A stretch of 8,167 bases of DNA, taken from assembly GCA_009914645.1 (NCBI GenBank), contig VFLB01000051.1, positions 1 through 8,167 of the forward strand. The letters are read 5' to 3'. The notes beneath the pieces were generated by a model. It was not told the origin of the DNA and searched no databases. It worked only from the letters and a program-made list of their open reading frames with translations. Position 1 is the stretch's first letter. Every line of letters begins with the position of its first letter. Shown one piece after another: positions 1 through 6,337 of the stretch. The DNA comes from Synechococcaceae bacterium Bin_79_3 (GTDB lineage Bacteria > Cyanobacteriota > Cyanobacteriia > PCC-6307 > Cyanobiaceae). Made by a program: the position numbers and the translations under genes.

Positions 1-197
1 CTGATATACGTATCCAAGCAAATGAAATTTTATATCTTAAAAATCGCCTCAATGAAGAGTTAGCCAGCCGCACCAATCAGCCTCTAGATAGGGTTAAAAG
101 AGATACAGATAGAGACTTTTTTATGTCTCCTGTTGAAGCTGTTAGTTATGGGCTTATAGACAAAGTAATCGATCAGCGCCCAATTCATGCAATATAA
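1..197 (+). CDS. clpP: ATP-dependent Clp protease proteolytic subunit, C-terminal end (partial)
   Basis: The reading frame enters from the left edge (first full codon at 3) and ends at TAA 195-197, giving the last 64 residues of a ClpP-family serine protease. ClpP forms a barrel that degrades proteins fed to it by a Clp ATPase in the cytosol. The visible part contains the typical C-terminal block [19 protein letters not shown] followed by IDKVI. The Asp just before FFMS (codon 114-116) aligns with the catalytic-triad Asp of E. coli ClpP. The Ser and His of the triad lie outside the window, so an active ClpP cannot be told from a ClpR-type subunit with certainty, although the retained Asp favours ClpP. 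Cyanobacteria carry several paralogues, and I cannot say which this is. The gene converges on the small minus-strand gene with only four bases between the stops, so any terminator must lie inside that neighbour. The region is AT-rich and uses AGA and ATA codons. Confidence 0.93.
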   Translation, partial: DIRIQANEILYLKNRLNEELASRTNQPLDRVKRDTDRDFFMSPVEAVSYGLIDKVIDQRPIHAI

Positions 198-201
198 TTA
201 A

Positions 202-474
202 TTATTTGCCTAAAAGTTCTAGGTGACTATTTTTGAGTTGTTGCCATATTTGTTTGATTTCAGCATAAGCGTAGTCTTGGCTTACTTTTCCGTTTCCTTG
301 CAAGGCAACGATTAATCCAACTCGTTCTGCAAATTGTTCTAAATTTTGGTGGAATGCTAGCTTTTCTGGACTCCAATCTTCACCTCTAAAACTTGTATGT
401 GCTTCCAGAGGTGAATGAGTGCCATCCATTCCAGGTGAAATCGGATCTTCAAATGAACTTGGATTTTCTGACAT
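202..474 (-). CDS. Small conserved cyanobacterial protein, possibly DUF7219 family
   Basis: This 90-residue soluble protein has no signal peptide or membrane segment. Residues 1-30 are low in hydrophobics and rich in Ser, Pro and acidic residues, so probably disordered. Residues 33-88 form a compact, probably helical part with the pattern WSPEKLAFHQNLEQFAERV (34-52) and, later, a helix with IKQIWQQLKNS (73-83). From memory this resembles a small cyanobacterial family of about 70-80 residues (DUF7219), with a pattern like FTPExLxFNxNLQEFAQRV...IKxLWKQLKxS. I infer the family from that likeness and could not search. The function is unknown. It lies 34 bases downstream of ftsH on the same strand and may be cotranscribed with it. 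ATG 474-472 gives the full length. A second ATG at 429-427 (Met16) would keep the whole conserved part and is a real alternative start. Confidence 0.75.
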   Translation of the reverse strand: MSENPSSFEDPISPGMDGTHSPLEAHTSFRGEDWSPEKLAFHQNLEQFAERVGLIVALQGNGKVSQDYAYAEIKQIWQQLKNSHLELLGK

Positions 475-478
475 TATA
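473..478 (-). promoter_or_regulatory. Consensus -10-like TATAAT overlapping the start codon of the small gene
   Basis: On the minus strand the sequence reads TATAATG, where the last two bases of a perfect TATAAT are also the first two bases of the annotated ATG. No TTGACA-like -35 is seen 16-18 bases upstream, and the local sequence is very AT-rich, so chance is a serious explanation. If it is a working promoter, transcription would start inside the annotated gene, and translation would have to begin at the second ATG (429-427). Confidence 0.2.
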
Positions 479-508
479 AAATATCTGAATGTTTGTAATA
501 TGGTTTAT

Positions 509-2431
509 TCAAGAGAGCCCTGCAGGTAGTAACGGGGAAAACCTTTCTTTTTCAGGAATTGGGGAAAACCGACTCACCACCTCTCTAAATCTTTCACCAT
601 CAAGGCTTTCACTTTCTATTAATAGTTCAACCAAGCAATCCATGCATGGGCGCTGTTTTTCAAGTAATGCAAGTGTATCTTGATAGCATTTATCCACAAT
701 TAAACGCACTTGCCCGTCAATGCGATTTGTTATTGAGTCTGATACATCGCTGCGGGTCATTAAATCTCTACCAACAAAAACCTCTTGATTGCCAGCTTCT
801 AACGACATCGGGCCTAAATCACTCATGCCGAAACGGGTAACCATTTGGCGGGCCATACCGGCCACCTGTTGAATATCGCCAGCAGCGCCAGTTGTTACCT
901 CCGCATGTCCAAAAACTATTGCTTCAGCGGCTCTTCCTCCTAGGGCTCCCATGATACGGGCCCTCAATTGCGCGCGGCTCACAAGCATTTGCTCTTCATC
1001 TGGAGAAAACCAGGTGAGACCCTGGGCTTGCCCTCTTGGTATAAGGGTTACCTTTTGCACCGGGTCATGGTGCTGCACAAGCGTGCCCACTAGGGCATGA
1101 CCAACCTCGTGGTAAGCAATTAAGCGCTTGCTGCGGCCGTCTGTGAGGGGCGTGCCTTCCATCCCCGCAATTACACGATCGACAGCGTCATCTATCTCAG
1201 CAAGGCTGGTGGCTGTTTTGCGACGCCTAGCGGTAAGAATCGCAGCTTCGTTTAGTAAATTAGCGAGATCTGCACCTGTAAAACCAGGGGTGCGCCTTGC
1301 AATCATCTCGAGGCTTACATCTTCTGCAAGCGTTTTATTGCGAGAATGAACTTTTAAAATAGAAAGACGACCCTTTATATCTGGAGCATCAACAGTTACT
1401 TGGCGATCAAACCGGCCCGGGCGCATCAGAGCTGAGTCCAACACATCGGGGCGATTTGTTGCAGCAATAATGATTACACCGTTATTACCTTCAAAACCAT
1501 CCATCTCAGTGAGAAGTTGATTCAAGGTTTGTTCCCTTTCGTCATTGCCTCCACCGATACCAGCCCCACGCTGACGTCCAACTGCATCGATTTCATCAAT
1601 AAAGATCAAACAAGGTGCGCTCTCTTTAGCGCGCTTAAACAAATCTCTAACCCGGCTGGCTCCCACCCCAACAAACATTTCAACGAATTCAGAGCCTGCA
1701 AGTGAGAAGAAAGGAACCCCTGCCTCCCCGGCAATCGCTTTGGCAAGCAGAGTTTTACCTGTTCCAGGAGGACCAACTAATAAAACACCACGGGGAATTG
1801 TTGCACCAACAGCTGTAAATCTTTCTGGTTGTTTTAGGAAAGTAACTACTTCTTGAAGATCTTCTTTTGCCTCTTCTACACCTGCAACATCATCAAATTT
1901 CACGCCGGTTTCAGCCTCCATTGCAAAACGAGCTTTGGTTTTACCAAACTGCATCGCTTGGCCAGGGCCGCCGGGCATGTTGGAAGAACGGCGAGCCAGC
2001 AAGATAAGGGAGCCAATAAGTAATAAGGGAAATAATAAATTGCCTAAAATACCAAGGGCAGGTGGGGTAGTGCGAGGCGGATGGATATCAAAACTAATAC
2101 CTTCTTCTTTTAATTTGTTAACAAGTTCTGGAGCAAGGCCCGGAAGATCAACCCGTAAACGTTGCACGCGGTTGTCAATATCTGGATCCACCGCTTCAAC
2201 AACAGCGCTGCGGCCGCCATCAAAAATATCAACAGACGTAACCCTGCCCGCATCCACATAGTCGAGGAAGCGCCCGTATGTCATTCGGGCAACAGCACTA
2301 TTGCGAGGAGCAAGGTTTGGTTGCGATACAACCTTGGCCGGGCCACCGTTAGACACCACTTGCCAGAGCAAAAACAAACCGAGGCCAATGGGAAGGGCCC
2401 AGAGAAGGATTGTGCGCCAGCGGGTATTCAT
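509..2431 (-). CDS. ftsH: ATP-dependent zinc metalloprotease FtsH, thylakoid FtsH2/FtsH4-like
   Basis: This full-length 640-residue protease is membrane-bound and extracts and degrades membrane and soluble proteins; in cyanobacteria this class acts in photosystem II repair. Order of parts: transmembrane helix 1 (about 7-26), a lumenal/periplasmic region with [20 protein letters not shown] (49-68), helix 2 (about 127-146), and an AAA+ domain with Walker A GPPGTGKT (220-227), pore loop FVG (253-255), Walker B LIFIDE (275-280) and the second region of homology with Arg fingers R337 and R340. The M41 peptidase follows, with HEVGH (441-445) as zinc site and D519 as likely third ligand. The start [11 protein letters not shown] matches the N-terminus recalled for cyanobacterial FtsH2. 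I cannot separate the FtsH2 and FtsH4 paralogues. The C-terminal helix region is more divergent and carries C596-M-D-C599. The gene lies 70 bases after the Nudix stop and could be transcribed both from upstream and from its own promoter. No Shine-Dalgarno precedes the ATG. Confidence 0.97.
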   Translation of the reverse strand: MNTRWRTILLWALPIGLGLFLLWQVVSNGGPAKVVSQPNLAPRNSAVARMTYGRFLDYVDAGRVTSVDIFDGGRSAVVEAVDPDIDNRVQRLRVDLPGLAPELVNKLKEEGISFDIHPPRTTPPALGILGNLLFPLLLIGSLILLARRSSNMPGGPGQAMQFGKTKARFAMEAETGVKFDDVAGVEEAKEDLQEVVTFLKQPERFTAVGATIPRGVLLVGPPGTGKTLLAKAIAGEAGVPFFSLAGSEFVEMFVGVGASRVRDLFKRAKESAPCLIFIDEIDAVGRQRGAGIGGGNDEREQTLNQLLTEMDGFEGNNGVIIIAATNRPDVLDSALMRPGRFDRQVTVDAPDIKGRLSILKVHSRNKTLAEDVSLEMIARRTPGFTGADLANLLNEAAILTARRRKTATSLAEIDDAVDRVIAGMEGTPLTDGRSKRLIAYHEVGHALVGTLVQHHDPVQKVTLIPRGQAQGLTWFSPDEEQMLVSRAQLRARIMGALGGRAAEAIVFGHAEVTTGAAGDIQQVAGMARQMVTRFGMSDLGPMSLEAGNQEVFVGRDLMTRSDVSDSITNRIDGQVRLIVDKCYQDTLALLEKQRPCMDCLVELLIESESLDGERFREVVSRFSPIPEKERFSPLLPAGLS

Positions 2432-2468
2432 GGGTGCGGTTGCAGCCTATGGCTAAAAATGTTTAGTA

Positions 2469-2474
2469 ATTGTA
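2469..2474 (-). promoter_or_regulatory. Candidate -10 element for ftsH
   Basis: The 70-base gap between the Nudix stop and the ftsH ATG reads, on the minus strand, TTTACAATTACTAAAC in its middle. TACAAT (2474-2469) matches the TATAAT consensus at five of six positions and would place a transcript start about 30 bases before the ATG. There is no good -35 at the usual spacing, which is common for cyanobacterial promoters but weakens the call. The gap is AT-rich and is the longest in the block, which fits a promoter letting ftsH respond separately from pyk. Confidence 0.3.
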
Positions 2475-2501
2475 AAGACCCAAAGAAGCCAGTGGAGTGA
2501 T

Positions 2502-2930
2502 TTAAAGCGAATTTTCTCTCAACATTTGATCTACGGCCCACTGCAGAGAAGGGGCAAAAGACCTTGTTTCACCGCGAACCTTGCTGCTTACCTGGCCGCT
2601 GCAAAGCTCCTCAAGGCTGGCCAGGGTCATGTCTTGCCCCTCCAGCAGCGTTAGTGCGCTTAGCGGCACTGTGAGAGCAGCACGAAAGAAGTGGGCAATG
2701 CGTTGCGGGCTTTTTTGGCTGAACCAAGGCTCTAGCTCCGTAGTGGTCCAGTTGATTTCTTCCGTTAGCTCCCTTTGAACAGCTTGGGCAGGGCTTTCTC
2801 CACTTTCAATGTGGCCACCAAACAAGGCCCAGGTGCCTGGATAAACAATTCCATCGATATCGTCGCGTAATTGCAAAAGCCATCTGCCTTCACGCTTGAG
2901 CATGGCAAGGGCCACCTCTGGGCATTTCAT
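2502..2930 (-). CDS. Nudix hydrolase (NTP pyrophosphohydrolase family)
   Basis: This 142-residue protein carries a clear Nudix box at residues 39-61: GHIESGE, then seven residues, then RELTEEINW. It fits Gx5Ex7REUxEExGU except that the final Gly is Asn and the last position is Trp; the metal-binding REUxEE core is intact. Nudix enzymes split a nucleoside diphosphate linked to another group; the substrate here cannot be read from the sequence. The N-terminal strand EVALAMLKREGRWLLQLRDD and the GTWALFGG motif before the box are typical of MutT/ADP-ribose-pyrophosphatase-like members. The chosen ATG (2930-2928) overlaps the permease stop as ATGA, indicating translational coupling, and places the family start two to three residues before the first strand. 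The frame stays open for 37 codons further upstream, but that stretch lies over permease codons and looks unlike a Nudix N-terminus. Function may be nucleotide-pool cleaning, by inference. Confidence 0.9.
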   Translation of the reverse strand: MKCPEVALAMLKREGRWLLQLRDDIDGIVYPGTWALFGGHIESGESPAQAVQRELTEEINWTTTELEPWFSQKSPQRIAHFFRAALTVPLSALTLLEGQDMTLASLEELCSGQVSSKVRGETRSFAPSLQWAVDQMLRENSL

Positions 2931-4156
2931 AACCTGCGTAGGGCAACGATTGGATCCATTTTTGCGGCTCTGCGCGCAGGCACCACACCAAAAAAGAGGC
3001 CAATCGATCCTGAAAGCGCCACTGTGCTGGCCACATTCCATAAACCAATTGACGCCGGCAGGGGTGTTACGGCTGCCACGGCCATCACCGCGCCAAGCCC
3101 AAGCAAACTGCCCACTAAGCCCCCCAAGCTAGAAACCACTAAAGCTTCAATTAGGAACTGCAAAAGTACATCGTTACTGCGGGCTCCAACGGCTTTGCGT
3201 AAACCGATTTCTTGGGTGCGTTCGCTTACCGAAACCAACATGATGTTCATGATGCCGATGCCACCAACCAAGAGAGAAATTGCACCAATGGCCCCCAGCA
3301 TCAAGGTGAGGCCGCCAGTGATTGTTCCTACGATCGAAAGGGCATCTTTCTGTGAACGAACCGCAAAATCATCTTCCCGCAAGATTTTGTGACGCAAACG
3401 CAGCAAATTACTAATTTGAAATTTAGCGGCGCTCACAGATCGTTCATCTTTTGCTTCCACACTTACGAAGCTCAGGGAAGTGCCAAATGTTGGATCACGG
3501 CCACTTAATCGGCTCACCATTGTGCTTAACGGCACATAAACAGCATCATCTTGATTTTGGCCGAGGAAGGCACCCTTGGAGGCCATGATTCCCACCACCT
3601 GAAAAGACTGGTTGCGAATCCTTACCTCCTTGCCAATCGGGTAACCGCCCGGGAGCAATCTTTCAGCAATGTCTGGTCCTAATACCGCCACATTACGGGC
3701 CCCTTGCATATCGGCCTCGCTAAAAAAACGCCCTTGGGCCATATCAAAACGACGCACCGCTAAAAAATCAGGCGTAATCCCAGAAATTGTTGCCGTGGCG
3801 CTTAAATCACGGGCCCTAACTGTTTCGCTAAGGGTTATTTGAGGTGCAATTCGGCTAATGCTTGGCACCTGTTCAAGAATCGCGTTTGCATCTTCTAAAA
3901 CAAGTGTTTTTGGTGTTTCGATGCCGCGGCGTCGAGTGTCGTTGTTGCCAGGAACCACGAATAAAACATTCGCACCAAGAGTGCTGAGTTGACCCTCCGC
4001 TAGGTTTTGGGCCCCTTTACCAACGCCAACAAGAGTGATCACTGAAGCATTCCCAATCACGATTCCGAGCATCGTGAGTGCGGAACGTAAGCGATTTGAA
4101 CTCAAGGCTCCAAGGGCCATGCCAATGGTGTCACGCACAGGCAGGCGCGCACTCAT
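2927..4156 (-). CDS. ABC transporter permease, MacB/FtsX (DevC-like) family
   Basis: This 409-residue inner-membrane protein has the four-helix plan of MacB-type permeases: helix 1 at about 26-47, a large periplasmic domain at about 48-270 (MacB_PCD type), then helices at about 275-308, 333-363 and 376-396. Family landmarks are visible: NRLRSALTMLGIVIG at the first helix, SERTQEIGLRKAVGA (311-325) in the cytoplasmic loop that contacts the ATPase, and PARRAAKMDPIVALR (393-407) at the C-terminus. Such permeases work with a separate ATPase, often with a periplasmic adaptor, to move lipids, peptides or envelope components by mechanotransmission. Neither partner gene is in this window, so the substrate is unknown. 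The start ATG lies 21 bases after the pyruvate kinase stop without a clear Shine-Dalgarno; the stop overlaps the Nudix start. I see no frameshift or missing segment. Confidence 0.92.
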   Translation of the reverse strand: MSARLPVRDTIGMALGALSSNRLRSALTMLGIVIGNASVITLVGVGKGAQNLAEGQLSTLGANVLFVVPGNNDTRRRGIETPKTLVLEDANAILEQVPSISRIAPQITLSETVRARDLSATATISGITPDFLAVRRFDMAQGRFFSEADMQGARNVAVLGPDIAERLLPGGYPIGKEVRIRNQSFQVVGIMASKGAFLGQNQDDAVYVPLSTMVSRLSGRDPTFGTSLSFVSVEAKDERSVSAAKFQISNLLRLRHKILREDDFAVRSQKDALSIVGTITGGLTLMLGAIGAISLLVGGIGIMNIMLVSVSERTQEIGLRKAVGARSNDVLLQFLIEALVVSSLGGLVGSLLGLGAVMAVAAVTPLPASIGLWNVASTVALSGSIGLFFGVVPARRAAKMDPIVALRRL

Positions 4157-4177
4157 GGTGTTTCAACCAATAGTTTT

Positions 4178-5962
4178 TTAGCCAATGTTATCGGCGCTGC
4201 TGTGGTCGTGAACATGGGTGCCCCGGTGAACTAAACCATGGCGGATATCAAGGGTAACCACTTCTCCTTGCCTTACCTCGCGGGTTGCATTGGCAACCCC
4301 CACAACTACTGGAATGCCAAGCCTTTGGCCAATTACAGCGGCATGGCTCTGGCTTCCATCCTCCTCTGTGATTACACCACCAGAACGACGAATTGCTTCC
4401 AGGTAGGAGGCTGTTGTGTGAGTTACCACCAAGATTTCTCCAGGTTCGATGCCTGCAGCTTCTTCAGGGGTTTGCGCTAATCGAACTTTGCCACTCACAG
4501 AAGCGTTTCCATAGCCTGTGCCACGGCCAAGCACCGCAGAAACAATACCCACCTTCACAAGGTCGGTGGAACCGCTAACGCCGCTAAGGGTGCCTGCGGT
4601 TTGGACTACAAGATCACCATCTTCTAGTAATCCCTGTTCTTGGGCTACCCCCATAGCCATGCTGAATGTGCGGCTGGTGGAACTTTGCGTGCTGATAACC
4701 AAGGGGTTTACACCCCATACCAATTGCAACTGCCGCGCCACTTTTACATCGCTTGTTACAGCAAGAATTGGGGTAGACGGCCGAAATTTGCTTACGTTTC
4801 TGGCAGTTGCTCCTGTTTTTGTGAGCGGCAAAATCGCGGCGGCATCCAATTGATTTGCGATGGTGCTCACCGCCTGGCTAATGGCGTTGGGGATGGTGCT
4901 AGCTAGCTGAGTATCGGGCTGGCGATTTGGATAATTTTGTTCGATGCGTTTAGCAATGCGAGCCATCGTTTCCACTGCCTCTACCGGGTAAAGGCCTACG
5001 GCAGTTTCATTTGAAAGCATCACCGCATCGGTGCCATCGAGGATGGCATTGGCCACGTCGCTAACTTCCGCTCTGGTGGGCCTGGCGTTTGTTGCCATGC
5101 TGTCGAGCATTTGGGTGGCCGTGATGATGGGAATGCCCATCGAATTGGCTTTACGGATAAGTTCTTTTTGCAACAGGGGCACTTCTTCTGCGGCCATCTC
5201 AACGCCGAGATCACCACGGGCAACCATCACCCCATGGCATAAAGGCAAAATCGAATCGATTTGATCAATCGCTTCAAATTTTTCAATCTTTGCAATTACT
5301 GGTGTTCTGTGGCCGTGGCTGCGAATCAGTTCGCGTATTTCTTCCATGTCTGATGGATTGCGCACAAAACTGAGGGCAACCCAATCAACCCCCAGTTGCA
5401 AACCAAAGGCGAGGTCGATGCGATCTTTTTCTGTGAGAGCCCTCACTGAAAGCAATACATCGGGGAAATTCACCCCTTTGTTATTTGAGAGAACACCTCC
5501 CACCGTTACTTTGCAGTGGAGGGTTTGTTCCTGATGATCAATCCAATCAACCTCCATCTCCACCTTGCCGTCGTCCATCAGGATGCGGCTGCCAGGGGGA
5601 ACCTCAGAGGCCAGTTTGTCGTAGGTAACGGTGGCGATGTGTTGATCGCAAGCCACATCCCTTGCGGTGAGCGCAAAAACATCGCCCTTGGCCAGGGTGA
5701 TAGGCCCTGCGTTGAAGCGTCCTAAACGAATTTTTGGCCCCTGCAGGTCTTGCAGGATGCCCACGTGTACGCCGAGTTGATGAGCTACTTGGCGGATTGT
5801 TGCTGCCCGCTGGGCATGCTCAGAGTGGTCGCCGTGAGAAAAATTAAGCCGGAAGGTAGTGGCACCAGCAAGAATCAGCTCACGAATCATCTCCGGCGAT
5901 TCGGTAGCGGGCCCGATGGTGGCGACAATCTTGGTGCGTCGCTGCAGGTCGGGCTTTGGCAT
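4178..5962 (-). CDS. pyk: Pyruvate kinase with C-terminal PEP-utiliser swivelling domain
   Basis: This 594-residue enzyme makes pyruvate and ATP from phosphoenolpyruvate and ADP, the last step of glycolysis, in the cytosol. The catalytic TIM barrel shows RLNFSHG (38-44), D72, the active-site signature VIAKIEKFEAI (222-232) with K225 and metal ligand E227, ARGDLGVE (248-255) with D251, and TATQMLDSM (281-289). The region from about 355 to 475 is the regulatory C-domain. An extra domain at about 485-580 resembles the PEP-utilising mobile domain, with SHAAVIGQRLGIPVVVG (539-555) and its His540. This extension explains the length over the usual 470 residues and is known from cyanobacterial and Bacillus-type enzymes. 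Lys77 in GPKIR replaces the Glu typical of potassium-dependent enzymes. The gene heads the minus-strand block. Its ATG is preceded by a weak AGG. The histidine-rich C-terminus (RGTHVHDHSSADNIG) is a small oddity. Confidence 0.97.
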   Translation of the reverse strand: MPKPDLQRRTKIVATIGPATESPEMIRELILAGATTFRLNFSHGDHSEHAQRAATIRQVAHQLGVHVGILQDLQGPKIRLGRFNAGPITLAKGDVFALTARDVACDQHIATVTYDKLASEVPPGSRILMDDGKVEMEVDWIDHQEQTLHCKVTVGGVLSNNKGVNFPDVLLSVRALTEKDRIDLAFGLQLGVDWVALSFVRNPSDMEEIRELIRSHGHRTPVIAKIEKFEAIDQIDSILPLCHGVMVARGDLGVEMAAEEVPLLQKELIRKANSMGIPIITATQMLDSMATNARPTRAEVSDVANAILDGTDAVMLSNETAVGLYPVEAVETMARIAKRIEQNYPNRQPDTQLASTIPNAISQAVSTIANQLDAAAILPLTKTGATARNVSKFRPSTPILAVTSDVKVARQLQLVWGVNPLVISTQSSTSRTFSMAMGVAQEQGLLEDGDLVVQTAGTLSGVSGSTDLVKVGIVSAVLGRGTGYGNASVSGKVRLAQTPEEAAGIEPGEILVVTHTTASYLEAIRRSGGVITEEDGSQSHAAVIGQRLGIPVVVGVANATREVRQGEVVTLDIRHGLVHRGTHVHDHSSADNIG

Positions 5963-5998
5963 TTACCTGGCTGGAGACGGTGCGGAAGCTATCACCCT
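5963..5998. promoter_or_regulatory. Divergent intergenic region between pyk and the MazG-like gene
   Basis: Only 36 bases separate the two divergent start codons, so at least one promoter must extend into the opposite gene. I looked on both strands for paired -35/-10 boxes and found none convincing; a TTGGCA at 5956-5961 has no -10 at a proper distance. GGAAG at 5984-5988, ten bases before the MazG-like ATG 5999, is a possible ribosome site. Confidence 0.4.
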
Positions 5999-6337
5999 AT
6001 GGAACCAATGGACCTCAATTCGTATCAGTCGTTAGCCCGGCGCACCGCCCTGTATCCCGATCAAGGTGCCAATATCCTTTACCCCACCCTGGGTCTTTGC
6101 GGTGAAGCTGGTGAAGTTGCAGACAAAGTAAAGAAGGTTTTACGCGATCAGGGAGGAGATTTCAGCAGCGCCCATAAGCAGGCGATCGCCCTTGAATTAG
6201 GGGATGTGCTCTGGTACGTGGCGCAGCTAGCGGATGAATTGGGTTTTAGCCTTCAGGCGATTGCCGAGTTGAATCTTGAAAAACTTCAGAGTCGCGCCGC
6301 TCGTAACGTAATTAGTGGAAGCGGAGACGAACGATGA
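5999..6337 (+). CDS. MazG-like nucleotide pyrophosphohydrolase (all-alpha NTP-PPase)
   Basis: This 112-residue protein carries the paired metal-binding motif of the MazG/all-alpha NTP pyrophosphatase superfamily: EAGE (36-39) and ELGD (66-69), that is ExxE...ExxD, inside predicted helices. The block YQSLARRTALYPD followed by LYPTLGLCGEAGEVADKVKK is typical of a compact single-domain subfamily found in bacteria, cyanobacteria and phages. Members hydrolyse (d)NTPs to the monophosphate and pyrophosphate, usually to remove non-canonical nucleotides; the substrate here is not deducible. Two starts are possible, ATG 5999 and ATG 6008 (Met4). I chose 5999 because a GGAAG lies ten bases upstream, but the later one is nearly as good. 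A longer reading back to 5750 runs antisense through pyruvate kinase and is rejected. The stop overlaps the next start as ATGATG, suggesting coupled translation. Confidence 0.92.
   Translation: MEPMDLNSYQSLARRTALYPDQGANILYPTLGLCGEAGEVADKVKKVLRDQGGDFSSAHKQAIALELGDVLWYVAQLADELGFSLQAIAELNLEKLQSRAARNVISGSGDER
6182..6189. repeat. HIP1 octamer GCGATCGC
   Basis: The palindrome GCGATCGC, extended to GGCGATCGCC, lies inside the MazG-like gene. HIP1 is strongly over-represented in many cyanobacterial genomes but scarce in most marine picocyanobacteria. I see one exact copy in 8.2 kb, against about 0.12 expected by chance, plus a near match at 6364-6371. A single copy is weak evidence either way. Confidence 0.6.

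Noticed and set aside
2162..2500. Plus-strand open frame of 112 codons opposite the ftsH 5' end
   Set aside because: Its sequence is the shadow of FtsH codons and of the promoter gap, with no recognisable motif; the minus strand has unmistakable FtsH coding.
2931..3041. 37-codon N-terminal extension of the Nudix gene
   Set aside because: It lies wholly over the permease 3' end, its peptide (Cys- and Trp-rich, no repeat of family features) does not look like a Nudix start, and the ATGA overlap gives a natural start at 2930.
2871..3392. Plus-strand open frame of 173 codons opposite the permease and Nudix genes
   Set aside because: It spans the antisense of two genes with clear family motifs. 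The protein is a Pro/Ala/Thr-rich shadow without a fold signature.
4899..4911. GCTAGCTAGC palindrome inside pyk
   Set aside because: It encodes in-frame residues of pyruvate kinase, has no partner copy here and is too short to argue for an operator.
519..5755. Two copies of CCCTGCAGGT (near 516-526 and 5739-5749)
   Set aside because: Both lie in coding sequence of unrelated genes, are only about ten bases long, and no flanking similarity suggests a mobile element or recombination site.
5750..5998. Upstream extension of the MazG-like reading frame
   Set aside because: It runs antisense through conserved pyruvate kinase codons. The family block begins just after the ATG at 5999, so the extension is an accident of an open frame.
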